Shown here: piece after piece, positions 53,220-62,883 of the stretch
Numbering within the stretch: the stretch's first letter is position 1
Layout of the letters: each line of letters begins with the position of its first letter
Assembly (NCBI RefSeq): GCF_000613125.1
Contig: NZ_HG964497.1
Coordinates: 150,910 to 214,909, forward strand
DNA: 64,000 nt
DNA from: Bacillus sp. EB01
GTDB taxonomy: Bacteria > Bacillota > Bacilli > Bacillales > Cytobacillaceae
Direction: 5' to 3'
Notes under the pieces: model-generated
Database searches by the model: none
The model's input: only the letters and a program-made list of their open reading frames with translations
Told to the model about the DNA's origin: nothing
Made by a program: the position numbers and the translations under genes

Positions 53220-55268
53220 TTATTGACTAAAAAAATCCTTCAATTTTTCGAAGAAGCCATTCCGCTCATTTCTTGCCGTATTATAGGAGAGACCGAAATT
53301 ATAAATATACTCATCCCCGCTCTTCGCACGATAAACATAGGACGGATCTTCCCTGAATCCTGGGATATCTCCTACTTCATTGTCGATTGCCTGTTGGTTG
53401 GCCGGCATCGTAAAAGGAAGTTTCCCAACAGGATTAAATCTGCCGCGGATAACATCAATTAATGCCTCTGGCTTCGTTCCAAAAGTAGCAATAAAAGATA
53501 CAGCATTCGGCTCAACATTATTGAGCAGCCATGGGCTTCTCAAGTTGATAGCCGTGATCGTTGGAACCCTCTTTTGTATTTGATTGATTCTGTCAATTTT
53601 GCTGACTTCAGTTTCAGGCCCGATTAACAACTGAGGGAATCGTTTTAATAAGTCTTGCTTTGGCATAATCCAGATAAGAGCATGCGTTGCATTCTCCAGG
53701 TTGTCTGTTAACGTAATATTATTATCGTGTTTACGAATTGCTTCTCTAAGCCTTTGTGTTGCTGCTCCATTCGTTCCTGCTGGGAACATCTCCACAAAAA
53801 GCCTAACTCCCTGGATTTTTTCATCCGTTAATGGCAATAAATTATTGTCATTCCTCAATAAGACTACGGACTTGCGATGCGCCAAATCAGCACGTTCTTG
53901 TGAAGCAGGATCATTCGCCACTTCAAGAGCATTATTTGTGTCTACATAAGGATTTTCAAAAAGGCCCAGCTTCATCATCTCAGTCAACAAATAGGTTGCA
54001 GACCGGTTTACTCTATCCATACTTACCAATCCTTGGTTAACTGCGGAAATGATTGGAGTTGGATTTGCAACACCAGAGAAAATATTCGTGCCTGAGTTCA
54101 ATGCTTTCGCAAACCTTTGTTCAACTGGCAAATCTAGAGCCCCCCACGCTTTGTCGATAACGGCACTCGTATCGGAGTTTACATAGCCAAGGAAACCAAG
54201 CTGGCCGCGGAGGTAGTCGGTAATAAAGCTTCTGTTCATTGCAAAGCCAACTTCTTCAAACTGCTGTTCCGCACTAAACCGTGGCAAGCCCTGGTCCGCA
54301 CTTTCATTACTTGGATACGCGTAATAAGGCATGATTGACGTCGCATCGGCCTCAATCGCTGCCCGGAAAGGTGGAATATGGTACCTCACCAGACTGCCTT
54401 CTGTCGGATAAATATTATATCGGCCTTCTTCAAAATGAGGATCCTTCCCCTCTTCACGCGCTCCTCCGCCTGGGAAATGCCTAACTGTGGTGGATACACT
54501 GTTTTCATTTAGGATATCACCCTGATACCCTTTAACAATTCTAAATATGATATCTGAAATAATCCTTGGATCTTCACCAAAAGTTTCATCAATCCTTGGC
54601 CATTCTGGATCGGTCGACACATCTGCTGAGTACCCATATAGTTTACGTATACCTGAAGCCCTGAACTCTCTTCCAGAAATTCGTGCAAATTCCGAAATTA
54701 GATTCAAATCACGTGTAGCTGCTAGACCCAAGGGATCTGGCCAGTGAGAAAACTGTCCTGGAGCCTGTAAATCTGGAGCAGTCGAAGCATGATTTCTCGG
54801 ATTGGAAATAATCACAGCCGGAATCCCTAGCCTTGTCCTCTCTGCTGCTTCCTGAAGCTGGTTATTATAATTTGCAATCACATCTGCACTAGGGAATTCA
54901 CGAAATATAAAATAACGGGTACTCTGGTCAAGCATCTTATTCGGGAGAACCAGCTTTCCTTCCTGGAACTTAGGAAATTCTGGTATAAGCAGCAATCCCG
55001 ATTTCTCCTCCAAAGTCATTTTAGAAATCAAGTCCCGCACCCGTTCCTCATCGGAAAGCTGCCAGTTTTCATAAGGGTCTAGCTGTCCATTCCCGTTTAA
55101 ATCCTTAAACGTCTTTCCATCAACCGTTAATTTCTGTTTAACTCTAGCATCGATTACAGGCGGTACCGTTTGTTGTCTTTTTTCACCACTCACCTGGGGA
55201 CTCAAAAAAGAGAACGTCAAAAATACAACTAAAGAGGAAGAAATTATTTTCTTCAGAATTAAATCCAC
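53220..55268 (-). CDS. exported glycoside hydrolase family 3 enzyme
   Basis: About 682 residues. A signal peptide (about 1-28, IISSSLVVFLTFSFLSP) precedes a GH3 N-terminal TIM barrel (about 60-400) with MTLEEKSGLLL, RHFPGGGAREEGKDPH and the nucleophile aspartate in LGFLGYVNSDTSAV. An alpha/beta sandwich domain (about 450-650) follows with VVLLRNDNNLLPL. It hydrolyses beta-glycosides outside the cell. The GTG at 55268 follows AAGGAAG and gives a clean signal peptide; the ATG 23 codons upstream does not. The gene is isolated; related enzymes act on beta-glucosides or N-acetylglucosaminides. Confidence 0.9.
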   Translation of the reverse strand: MDLILKKIISSSLVVFLTFSFLSPQVSGEKRQQTVPPVIDARVKQKLTVDGKTFKDLNGNGQLDPYENWQLSDEERVRDLISKMTLEEKSGLLLIPEFPKFQEGKLVLPNKMLDQSTRYFIFREFPSADVIANYNNQLQEAAERTRLGIPAVIISNPRNHASTAPDLQAPGQFSHWPDPLGLAATRDLNLISEFARISGREFRASGIRKLYGYSADVSTDPEWPRIDETFGEDPRIISDIIFRIVKGYQGDILNENSVSTTVRHFPGGGAREEGKDPHFEEGRYNIYPTEGSLVRYHIPPFRAAIEADATSIMPYYAYPSNESADQGLPRFSAEQQFEEVGFAMNRSFITDYLRGQLGFLGYVNSDTSAVIDKAWGALDLPVEQRFAKALNSGTNIFSGVANPTPIISAVNQGLVSMDRVNRSATYLLTEMMKLGLFENPYVDTNNALEVANDPASQERADLAHRKSVVLLRNDNNLLPLTDEKIQGVRLFVEMFPAGTNGAATQRLREAIRKHDNNITLTDNLENATHALIWIMPKQDLLKRFPQLLIGPETEVSKIDRINQIQKRVPTITAINLRSPWLLNNVEPNAVSFIATFGTKPEALIDVIRGRFNPVGKLPFTMPANQQAIDNEVGDIPGFREDPSYVYRAKSGDEYIYNFGLSYNTARNERNGFFEKLKDFFSQ

Positions 55269-55462
55269 TAAAAACACTTCCTTAATGATAAATAGTATCG
55301 AACTATTTTTACTGTTTCTTTTTAGCAGATAATTCATCCAAAAAAATGAAAAAATGTGAGTTTGCTGTACTATCTTATATCCCTGGATTAAGCATAAAAA
55401 AGAAGCAAGGAAAATATCATTGCTTCAACCAAGATTTTTTTAAATTTGCTGCAAACTTTTTT

Positions 55463-55627
55463 CTAAATCATACTTTTGAAGACAACAACGGCCTGATTAC
55501 AAAATTCACCGCGTAATACAGGATGCTGCACCACGTGCAGGTTCGGTCCGTTCCACTTGATGACGTTACCCATTTTGTCCTCATCGTTGCAGGCAGGCAC
55601 ATGGGCTTCTTTTCTTAATGTCTCCAT
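55463..55627 (-). CDS. small hypothetical protein (54 residues)
   Basis: A short minus-strand gene between ftsZ and the GH3 gene. The product begins METLRKEAHVPACNDEDKMG and continues IKWNGPNLHVVQHPVLRGEF with two cysteines and no membrane segment. The codon pattern and amino-acid mix look genuinely coding, and AAGGA precedes the ATG at close spacing. I do not recognise the family and cannot suggest a function. Confidence 0.55.
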   Translation of the reverse strand: METLRKEAHVPACNDEDKMGNVIKWNGPNLHVVQHPVLRGEFCNQAVVVFKSMI

Positions 55628-55690
55628 GCTTCCTTTAATTATTTTCCTCCCTTTTAAAATAGCCGAATTAACGTTGGTTTTTATCCATTT

Positions 55691-55723
55691 AAAAAGGCCA
55701 AATCACAATGATTTGGCCTTTTT
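55691..55723 (-). terminator. terminator of ftsZ
   Basis: AAAAAGGCCAAATCA pairs perfectly with TGATTTGGCCTTTTT around three bases, 11 bases beyond the stop of ftsZ. Confidence 0.95.
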
Positions 55724-55733
55724 CTTCGTTAGT

Positions 55734-56996
55734 TTACCGTCTTTTTCTTCGGTTTCGAAAGAACGATGGAATATCAAGCGAGTCTTCTTGCTCATCGGTA
55801 TCCCGTTCGTAATCCGCAGGCTCTTCATAGGCAGGTGTATGGCGGTGATTGCCGGATTGGCTGTAGTTTCCCGATTGGCCAAAGCTGCCGGACTGGCTGT
55901 AGTTTTGGGCTTCGTTGTAATTCCCCGATTCTGCATAGGCAATGGGCTCCCGCTGTCTTGACTGAGCCTGGTATTGCTCACGTGAATTGATATTCATGCC
56001 GCTAGGTCGGCGCGATGTATTCGACTGCGGTGCTTCCTTTTCATCATGATCGAATCCTGTCGCAATCACGGTGACCATGATTTCTTTTTCCAGGTTTTCA
56101 TTGATGACCGATCCAAAAATCATGTTAAGCTGGTCATCTGTTGCAGCTGCCACAATATCGGCCGCTTCCTGAACTTCAAACAAACTGAGGTTCATGCCTC
56201 CTGTGATGTTCATCAGCACTCCTTTTGCGCCATTGATGCTTGTTTCAAGAAGCGGAGAAGAAATTGCCCTCTTGGCAGCTTGAGCAGCACGGTTTTCGCC
56301 TGAAGCCACTCCGATGCCCATAAGCGCAGTTCCTTTGTTGGACATGATCGTCTTCACGTCAGCAAAGTCCAAGTTAATCAATCCTGGAACAGCGATCAAG
56401 TCGGAAATGCCTTGGACACCCTGTCTGAGGACATTGTCCGCCTCACGGAACGCTTCAATCATCGGCGTTTTCTTGTCGACGATTTGCAGCAATCGCTCGT
56501 TTGGAATGATGATTAAGGTATTAACAGCTTCCTTCATCCTTTCAATTCCGGCTGCTGCATTTTGTGCCCGCTTACGGCCTTCAAAAGTGAACGGACGAGT
56601 CACCACTCCAATTGTTAGTGCGCCAAGTTCGCGCGCGATATTGGCAATCTCCGGCGCAGCTCCGGTACCGGTTCCGCCGCCCATTCCTGCAGTTACAAAC
56701 ACCATGTCGGCACCTTGCAGGGCCTCCCTGATCTGCTGCTTGCTTTCCTCGACAGCCTTTCTGCCAATTTCGGGATTTGCACCAGCCCCCAAGCCCCTGG
56801 TCAAGGAACTGCCGATTTGCATCGTGACCTCCGCTTTTGACATGTTGAGAGCCTGCGCATCTGTATTCACGGCAATGAACTCCACTCCCTGCACGCCGTC
56901 CTCAATCATCCGGTTAACGGCATTATTTCCGCCGCCGCCAACCCCAATTACTTTTATAGTGGCAAATTGATCGATATTGGTTTCAAATTCTAGCAT
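55734..56996 (-). CDS. ftsZ: cell-division GTPase FtsZ, without ftsA beside it
   Basis: 420 residues. The tubulin-like GTPase core has the signature GGGTGTG (106-112), [11 protein letters not shown] and the T7 catalytic loop [11 protein letters not shown] (about 208-218). A long variable linker (about 320-400) contains short repeats of the SGNYSQSGN type. The C-terminal peptide [13 protein letters not shown] is the FtsA/SepF-binding tail. The core is closely like Bacillus FtsZ, but the tail, linker and some core positions differ. No ftsA or other dcw gene is near; the gene is monocistronic with its own terminator. It may be a second FtsZ or a relocated sole copy. Confidence 0.95.
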   Translation of the reverse strand: MLEFETNIDQFATIKVIGVGGGGNNAVNRMIEDGVQGVEFIAVNTDAQALNMSKAEVTMQIGSSLTRGLGAGANPEIGRKAVEESKQQIREALQGADMVFVTAGMGGGTGTGAAPEIANIARELGALTIGVVTRPFTFEGRKRAQNAAAGIERMKEAVNTLIIIPNERLLQIVDKKTPMIEAFREADNVLRQGVQGISDLIAVPGLINLDFADVKTIMSNKGTALMGIGVASGENRAAQAAKRAISSPLLETSINGAKGVLMNITGGMNLSLFEVQEAADIVAAATDDQLNMIFGSVINENLEKEIMVTVIATGFDHDEKEAPQSNTSRRPSGMNINSREQYQAQSRQREPIAYAESGNYNEAQNYSQSGSFGQSGNYSQSGNHRHTPAYEEPADYERDTDEQEDSLDIPSFFRNRRKRR

Positions 56997-57631
56997 ATAT
57001 AGTCCCCCTACTTTGCTTCAAATATTTCCCCCTATTTATCTCTATACATATATAATTCGCCATCGGCCCGGAAATTTTGTCTTTTCCTGCGATTTGTTAA
57101 AGAAATGTAATTTAACAGTAATAAAGTGTCATCTTTCTAGGGGGAGTGGATAGATTAGACTACAATCGTAATTTCGTTACTTCTTAGATATGTATAAACC
57201 AAGAAAATACTAAAACAACAAATTCAGACAACAAAAGTCAGATTTCCCCCATATCACCACGGCATCATTACCGCCTACTAGCGTGGTTCTAATGACACGT
57301 TCTACAATTGCAAAAAGCCGCCTTGTGGCAGCAAACCAATTAATACTGAAAGTAAGGTTTTGGACAAGGAGGAGCTTACAAGAGAAGCAGGTCTTTTTAA
57401 AGATACAAAGCATTAATTCAGCGACAGTATGTATTAGAAGTCTGAACATCCTGACCTGACCTTCTATTTGAAAGTCTCTTTTATCGTGGAGAGTACGCCT
57501 ATCTGTTTATGCTGATAGATAAAGTTTGGAGGCAGGAAATGTCCTAAATTATCTATTAATTTGGAACGGTAATTGGTACTATAAAACAAGTATAAACGGT
57601 AATCCCCTGTTAAAAAACAGGGGAGATTTGA
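56997..57631. other. intergenic region upstream of ftsZ
   Basis: 635 bases without a supportable gene. On the plus strand about 57290-57414 reads RGSNDTFYNCKKPPCGSKP and TESKVLDKEELTREAG up to TAA, which could be decayed coding sequence but has an in-frame TAG before it and no start. The ftsZ promoter was not resolved. Confidence 0.4.
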
Positions 57632-57964
57632 TTAAAAATTTCTAAACATTTGCCGCCTTGCAAAGGGTCTTTGTATTTCCGGTTCTGACTCCTTTTTAGG
57701 TTGTTTATTTAATAGTTCCTCCAGCTTACTAATCGCATGGTCAAAATCATCGTTGCTTATTTCCTTCCTCGCTAATGAAGAACAAAGCAGGGCATAAGCT
57801 AGGGCTTTTGTATCTATTTGGACATTAACATTTACATCAACTTTGGAATTTCCACTATGTCCGACATTTGCATGGTTTTCATTTTTATCATTTGATTTTG
57901 AAATTATTTTTTGAACAAGATCTTCGGAAATTTCTTGATTCTGTATATCTCTATTCTCTGACAT
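57632..57964 (-). CDS. small protein with SGNSKVDVNV motif
   Basis: 110 residues, polar, without signal peptide. The middle segment VGHSGNSKVDVNVNVQID is a short version of the motif in the two Asp-rich neighbours (SGNAKI..LDI.VDSD), followed here by a helical part (TKALAYALLCSSLARKEIS) and a basic tail RPFARRQMFRNF. ATG after GGTGGGGAT, 19 bases downstream of the Asp-rich gene, so the two are an operon. Function unknown. The alternating V-D-V-N pattern suggests beta strands. Confidence 0.7.
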   Translation of the reverse strand: MSENRDIQNQEISEDLVQKIISKSNDKNENHANVGHSGNSKVDVNVNVQIDTKALAYALLCSSLARKEISNDDFDHAISKLEELLNKQPKKESEPEIQRPFARRQMFRNF

Positions 57965-57983
57965 ACTCTATCCCCACCAATTT

Positions 57984-58400
57984 TTAATCATCAAATGATT
58001 GGCTTTGATCCTGATCTTGGTCTTGATCGGCATCGGCACGCGTACGGACCCTCGCTTCGGAATCAGAATCAACATTTATATCCAAACAAATTTTTGCATT
58101 CCCGCTTTTTCTTATTTTTGCGATATTCTTATTTCGGTCTATGTTTTTTATTTCGTTGTCATTATCGATTTCAATATCATTTTCAAATTCATTATCCACT
58201 TCTGCATCAACATCGATATCTGTTCTGGAATCTGCGTTGCCTTGATTCCCTGAAAAATTCCCCCTATTCCCTTCTGCATAGTTATCACTCGACTCATTGA
58301 TTCCTTTCCTTCGGTCTAGACCTGGAAACCAACCTTCCATTGATATGCCTCCTTTTTCGCTGTATCTTCTTCCCATTGACGGATACCAAACTTCTCCCAT
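57984..58400 (-). CDS. Asp-rich repeat protein (minus-strand copy)
   Basis: 138 residues. A start region with aromatic residues (GEVWYPSMGRRYSEKGG, MEGWFPGLDRR) leads into an Asp-rich part: TDIDVDAEVDNEFENDIEID, then NKNIAKIRKSGNAKICLDI, SEARVRTRADAD and a DQDQDQDQ tail. The second half is a paralogue of the divergent gene at 58601. No signal peptide or membrane segment. The ATG at 58400 has AAAGGAGGG at good spacing; longer starts have none. Highly acidic with periodic D-V/I-D, possibly metal-binding or a beta structure. Function unknown. Confidence 0.72.
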   Translation of the reverse strand: MGEVWYPSMGRRYSEKGGISMEGWFPGLDRRKGINESSDNYAEGNRGNFSGNQGNADSRTDIDVDAEVDNEFENDIEIDNDNEIKNIDRNKNIAKIRKSGNAKICLDINVDSDSEARVRTRADADQDQDQDQSQSFDD

Positions 58401-58600
58401 ATAAAAATCCCTCCTTTTGCCCTTATTACTAATCAATGTATTCGCCCCGCGGGAAAGAGTATGGACAGCTGTATCATATCGGGAGATTTTTTTTATTATA
58501 TTCAAGTTATTGCAAATTGGATTTTTGTACTAGGACAAATGTCTATCACTTTTAAGATTTAATGAATACACTGTGATTAGAAAACTAAGGAGGGAATAAA

Positions 58601-58876
58601 ATGGCAAGAAGGAACAACAATGGTTCTGACACAAGAACTGATGTGGATGTGGATGTGGATTTTGATAATCGTTTAGACAACAGAACTGATGTGGACAACG
58701 ATAATCAGGTTAAGAATCGCGATTACAACACTAATGTCGCAAAAATTGAGGATAGCGGAAATGCTAAAATTGATTTGGACATTAAAGTAGATTCTGACTC
58801 AAAGGCGCGCGTTCGCTCACGTGCCAATGCTGATCAAGATCAAGAACAGGATCAAGATCAGGATATCGACATTTAG
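58601..58876 (+). CDS. Asp-rich repeat protein (plus-strand copy)
   Basis: 91 residues, divergent from its paralogue 200 bases away. It reads TDVDVDVDFDNRLDNRTDVD, then NTNVAKIEDSGNAKIDLDI, SKARVRSRANAD and a DQDQEQDQDQD tail. Both copies share the order: acidic D-V repeat, N-x-N-(I/V)-AKI, SGNAKI, VDSDS, (E/K)ARVR(S/T)RA, DQ tail. AAGGAGGG before the ATG and a terminator after the stop show a complete gene. No known domain is recognised. Expression in sporulation would fit the Bacillaceae setting but is a guess. Confidence 0.75.
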   Translation: MARRNNNGSDTRTDVDVDVDFDNRLDNRTDVDNDNQVKNRDYNTNVAKIEDSGNAKIDLDIKVDSDSKARVRSRANADQDQEQDQDQDIDI

Positions 58877-58888
58877 TACTAATATATT

Positions 58889-58919
58889 AAGCCTGCCATT
58901 AACCCAATGGCAGGCTTTT
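58889..58919 (+). terminator. intrinsic terminator
   Basis: AAGCCTGCCATT pairs with AATGGCAGGCTT around six bases and is followed by TTTACA, right after the Asp-rich plus-strand gene. Confidence 0.88.
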
Positions 58920-59120
58920 ACATATTTAGTCAAATTGTAAAAAATCCTCTCTGGATTGATAACGTGTCATAACCTTTTCAAGTAAGTTATTTTTAAAACA
59001 TATTCATAAAAAGAATTTTTAAAGCCAGCTATTGATTATATTTTTATATTATAATATTTTAAAATTCTAAAAATTTAATATATACTAAATATATTATTAT
59101 TTAGGGAGACTGAAAGCATA

Positions 59121-59849
59121 ATGCAAGAAAATCTGACTTACATATTCCATCCTCTAGGGGACCAGGCAGTTGTCATAGAGCTTGGAGAAGATATCAATGA
59201 AGAAACACAGCAAAAGGTCCAACTCGTTACCTCGTTTCTTGATAGAAACATGGAATCCTGGATGATTGAATACATACCCGCCTTCACAACTGTTACGGTG
59301 TTTTATGACCCGGTTGAGGTAGTCTACAAGTTTAGAGGCAAATCCAGATTACCATATGACATTGTCTGTTTCCAGCTGAAAAAATTATTGGGCAAGATTT
59401 CTTCATCCGAAGAAACCCTGCAGCGGACAATCGAAATCCCGGTTTGCTATGGAGGAGAAATGGGCCCGGATCTCCCTTTTGTGGCAAAGCATAACGGTCT
59501 TTCCCAAGAAGAAGTGATTCACATACATTCTGCTGGTGACTACACAGTTTTTATGATTGGCTTTGCTCCAGGCTTCCCTTTTATCGGAGGCATGTCGGAA
59601 AAAATAGCCGCGCCACGAAGGGATAATCCCAGAATAAAAATCCCTCCGAGAACCGTCGGAATTGCTGGCAAACAAACAGGTGTATATCCGATTGAAACGC
59701 CAGGTGGCTGGCAGTTGATAGGCCGGACACCGATAGAACTGTTTCGTTCTGAAAACGAGCCGCCAACCCTCTTGAGGGCGGGCGATAAGGTTAAATTTAT
59801 TCCGATTAGCATTGAAGAGTACAAAAGTCTTGGAGGTGATCCAGCATGA
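59121..59849 (+). CDS. pxpB: 5-oxoprolinase subunit PxpB
   Basis: 242 residues of the KipI/PxpB family: early LGDQAVVIELG, then the IPVCYGGEMGPDL strand, FMIGFAPGFPFIGGM and PRIKIPPRTVGIAGKQTGVYPIETPGGW, all canonical. With PxpC and PxpA it forms the ATP-dependent prokaryotic 5-oxoprolinase, which opens 5-oxo-L-proline to glutamate. In B. subtilis the protein was first known as KipI, an inhibitor of the KinA sporulation kinase. First gene of the operon; its stop overlaps pxpC by four bases (ATGA). Confidence 0.95.
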   Translation: MQENLTYIFHPLGDQAVVIELGEDINEETQQKVQLVTSFLDRNMESWMIEYIPAFTTVTVFYDPVEVVYKFRGKSRLPYDIVCFQLKKLLGKISSSEETLQRTIEIPVCYGGEMGPDLPFVAKHNGLSQEEVIHIHSAGDYTVFMIGFAPGFPFIGGMSEKIAAPRRDNPRIKIPPRTVGIAGKQTGVYPIETPGGWQLIGRTPIELFRSENEPPTLLRAGDKVKFIPISIEEYKSLGGDPA

Positions 59850-60847
59850 TCACCGTAGTAAAACCGGGCCTCCTTACAAGTGTTCAGGATTTGGGCCGCT
59901 ATGGATTCCAAAAATACGGAGTGATAGCCAGCGGAGTAATGGACCAGATAGCCCACCGGATAGCTAATATACTGGTAGGCAACGAGGATAACGAACCTAC
60001 TCTTGAAATAACTCTGCTCGGACCAATTTTACGATTTGAGAAAGATTGCTTGATTTCCATTTGTGGTGGGGACCTTTCCCCGTCTATTAATGGCCTTCCG
60101 GTGAGGACATGGCGGACTATATTTGTGAAAGGAGGCAGTGAACTTCGATTCGGTCCAGCGGTAACCGGAACTCGGGTGTATCTGGCCGTGGCTGGAGGTA
60201 TAACGGTCCCGGAAGTCATGAACAGTAAATCAACCTACTTAAGGGCAGGAATTGGAGGTTATCAAGGTCGTGCTTTGCAACAGGGAGATGTAATACGATT
60301 GACCACGCCAGGAGACCTTTCAACAGCGATGATGGAATACTTGGAGGGCCAAACCGGAAATAAGCCTTTTGCTGAAATGGATTGGTCGATATCATCAACT
60401 TTAATTCCGATTCACAGAAAGGACATGCCGATTCGCGTCATAAAAGGCAAGCAGTTTCATCTCTTCGATGAGGAGAGCAAACGAAAAATTTTCAGTGACA
60501 GGTTTGAAGTTTCCCCACAATCAGATCGAATGGGGTACCGGCTTAAAGGACCACAGTTACGGCTAGAAATTCCAGAGGAACTGATCTCCGAGGCCGTAAG
60601 TTTCGGGTCCATCCAGGTACCTGCTGAAGGAAACCCGATAGTACTGCTGGCGGACCGGCAGACTACAGGTGGCTATCCGAAAATAGGACAGATTGCAACT
60701 GTTGATTTACCCCTGATCGCCCAAGCAAAGCCCGGTGATTATATTTCTTTTAAACATGTGACACACAAAGAGGCCCAGCTTCTTTTCCTTGAAAGAGAGG
60801 AAAACCTAAAGCAGCTAAAAAATGGGATTTTATTAAAATTTAAATAG
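59846..60847 (+). CDS. pxpC: 5-oxoprolinase subunit PxpC
   Basis: 333 residues of the biotin-dependent carboxyltransferase-like KipA/PxpC family. Marks are [19 protein letters not shown] at the start, [35 protein letters not shown] and the C-terminal [18 protein letters not shown]. Translation is coupled to pxpB through the overlapping ATGA. It pairs with PxpB as the module that activates 5-oxoproline. Confidence 0.95.
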   Translation: MITVVKPGLLTSVQDLGRYGFQKYGVIASGVMDQIAHRIANILVGNEDNEPTLEITLLGPILRFEKDCLISICGGDLSPSINGLPVRTWRTIFVKGGSELRFGPAVTGTRVYLAVAGGITVPEVMNSKSTYLRAGIGGYQGRALQQGDVIRLTTPGDLSTAMMEYLEGQTGNKPFAEMDWSISSTLIPIHRKDMPIRVIKGKQFHLFDEESKRKIFSDRFEVSPQSDRMGYRLKGPQLRLEIPEELISEAVSFGSIQVPAEGNPIVLLADRQTTGGYPKIGQIATVDLPLIAQAKPGDYISFKHVTHKEAQLLFLEREENLKQLKNGILLKFK

Positions 60848-60860
60848 GAGGAACAAGGAA

Positions 60861-61631
60861 ATGCCAATTGTTGATATTAACTGTGACATGGGAGAAAGCT
60901 TTGGTGCATACACACTTGGAAGGGATACGGAAATCCTCGATTATGTTACTTCCGCCAACATTGCCTGCGGGTTCCATGCCGGCGACCCTGCAACGATGAG
61001 AAAAACTGTAAAACTAGCAATTGAGAAAAACGTCGGAATCGGTGTTCATCCGGGTCTGCCGGACCTAGCTGGATTTGGAAGAAGAGAAATGAACATCTCT
61101 TCTCAAGAAGCATACGACATGGTGGTCTACCAAATCGGAGCTCTGAGTGCCTTTGTAAAAGCGGAAGGCGGCAAAATTCAGCATGTAAAACCACATGGTG
61201 CTCTGTTTAACATGGCTGCAAAAAATTCTGAGCTTGCAGAGGCCATTGCCGAGGCGGTATACAAGGTCGATCCCGAGCTGGTCTTTTTCGGCCTTGCGGG
61301 CAGCGAACTAGTAAAAGCCGGTCATAGACTGGGGCTTCGGACCGCTAGTGAAGTCTTTTCGGATCGTACATATCAAGAGGATGGTTCTTTAACTTCAAGG
61401 CGTGAAGCAAACGCTCTAATCAAAAATCATGAAACCGCGGTAAACCAGGTGATCCGAATGGTAAAGGAAGGCAAGGTGACTTCACAGCAGGGTCCCGATA
61501 TTTCAATAAAGGCTGATACGGTCTGCATTCATGGCGATGGAGAAAGCGCCCTTGATTTTGCCAAGTATATCACCTCAGCATTAAAGGAAACTGGTATCAC
61601 AGTTGCCTCAATAGGCACCTTTTTAAAATAA
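60861..61631 (+). CDS. pxpA: 5-oxoprolinase subunit PxpA (LamB/YcsF)
   Basis: 256 residues of the LamB/YcsF family. [51 protein letters not shown] and [11 protein letters not shown] are diagnostic of PxpA. The barrel carries out the hydrolytic step of 5-oxoproline opening with PxpBC. It starts 13 bases after pxpC behind AGGAGGAAC. With pxpB and pxpC adjacent, the three-subunit enzyme is complete. Confidence 0.96.
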   Translation: MPIVDINCDMGESFGAYTLGRDTEILDYVTSANIACGFHAGDPATMRKTVKLAIEKNVGIGVHPGLPDLAGFGRREMNISSQEAYDMVVYQIGALSAFVKAEGGKIQHVKPHGALFNMAAKNSELAEAIAEAVYKVDPELVFFGLAGSELVKAGHRLGLRTASEVFSDRTYQEDGSLTSRREANALIKNHETAVNQVIRMVKEGKVTSQQGPDISIKADTVCIHGDGESALDFAKYITSALKETGITVASIGTFLK

Positions 61632-61671
61632 AAAATTTGGCATGTTTGGTCATTACATTTAGGGGGTTCAT

Positions 61672-62862
61672 ATGAAGAATAAATCAACTGCCAGTATTCT
61701 TATGGGTGCTGCGTTCCTGATGGCAACATCAGCAATCGGTCCAGGGTTCCTTACTCAGACAACGGTTTTTACGCAGTCCCTTCTCGCAAGCTTCGGATTT
61801 GTCATTTTAATTTCTATTATTATTGATATTGGAGCCCAGATGAATATCTGGAGGATCATAGCTGTTTCAGAAAAACGCGCCCAAGATATTGCCAACGATG
61901 TTCTTCCCGGCCTTGGTTATCTCCTAGCTGCCCTTATCGTTGCCGGAGGACTTGCTTTTAACATAGGAAATATCGCCGGAGCAGGTCTTGGTGTCAATGT
62001 TCTATTTGGCTGGTCGACAGAAGTCGGAGCGCTTCTAAGCGGGATCATTGCCATCGGAATTTTCCTGGTTCGGGAAGCAGGCAAAGCCATGGACCGTTTT
62101 GCCCAGATTATGGGATTTGTCATGATTGCCCTTACTGTTTATGTTATGTTTACAGCTCAGCCCCCTGTGGGAGAAGCAGTCGTGAAGACATTTGTTCCTG
62201 ATAAAATTGACCTCCTTGCTATTGTCACCCTTGTCGGCGGCACCGTTGGAGGCTATATCACGTTTGCCGGCGGGCACCGCTTGCTAGATGCTGGAGTTAA
62301 GGGAAAAGAATCTCTGCCAGAAGTGACCAAAAGTGCCGTGAGTGCCATTGGTATCGCTTCGATTATGAGGATTTTCCTGTTTCTCGCTGCTCTAGGAGTA
62401 GTTGCACAGGGTCTTGCGATTGATCCTGCCAATCCTCCAGCCTCTGTGTTTAAACTGGCCGCCGGAAATGTAGGATACAAAATCTTCGGTGTCGTTATGT
62501 GGGCTGCTGCCGTTACCTCCGTTGTCGGTGCTGCCTATACGTCCGTATCGTTCATCCAGACGTTAAGCAAGACGGTGGATAAGTATAATAAATGGACAAT
62601 TGTTGCCTTTATTGCGATTTCCACCCTTGTTTTCGTGCTAATAGGAAGGCCTGTTAAAATCCTTATACTGGTCGGATCTCTTAATGGCCTTATTTTACCT
62701 ATCGCATTAGGGGTTATGCTGGTCGCTGCCTACAGGACGAAAATCGTTGGTGACTATAAACACCCTCTCTGGATGACGGTCTTTGGAATTGTCATTGTTA
62801 TTGCCATGGCGATTATGGGTGGATATTCATTGATTAACGGAATCCCTCAACTATTTAAATAG
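61672..62862 (+). CDS. ycsG: NRAMP-family transporter YcsG
   Basis: 396 residues, about eleven hydrophobic segments. It has the NRAMP-like opening SAIGPGFLTQTTVFTQSL, where metal-transporting NRAMPs carry DPGN. The second canonical motif is also altered, so metal transport is doubtful. YcsG-type proteins are routinely encoded with 5-oxoprolinase genes, and the gene here lies between pxpA and ycsI. It may import 5-oxoproline or a related amino acid; this is inferred from context, and no transport data are implied. Start is ATG after AGGGGG. Confidence 0.9.
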   Translation: MKNKSTASILMGAAFLMATSAIGPGFLTQTTVFTQSLLASFGFVILISIIIDIGAQMNIWRIIAVSEKRAQDIANDVLPGLGYLLAALIVAGGLAFNIGNIAGAGLGVNVLFGWSTEVGALLSGIIAIGIFLVREAGKAMDRFAQIMGFVMIALTVYVMFTAQPPVGEAVVKTFVPDKIDLLAIVTLVGGTVGGYITFAGGHRLLDAGVKGKESLPEVTKSAVSAIGIASIMRIFLFLAALGVVAQGLAIDPANPPASVFKLAAGNVGYKIFGVVMWAAAVTSVVGAAYTSVSFIQTLSKTVDKYNKWTIVAFIAISTLVFVLIGRPVKILILVGSLNGLILPIALGVMLVAAYRTKIVGDYKHPLWMTVFGIVIVIAMAIMGGYSLINGIPQLFK

Positions 62863-62883
62863 AAGGAAACGAGGTGCTCTTTT

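Noticed and set aside
55734-56996. Considered a plasmid or phage TubZ-type protein
   Set aside because: The core sequence and the C-terminal DIP peptide are those of chromosomal FtsZ of Bacilli.
57210-57449. Minus-strand 79-codon frame upstream of ftsZ
   Set aside because: Cys- and Leu-rich translation with no start signals and no family resemblance; considered non-coding.
58601-58876. Asp-rich gene considered a low-complexity artefact
   Set aside because: Good ribosome site, terminator and a paralogue on the opposite strand with the same block order show it is a real gene.
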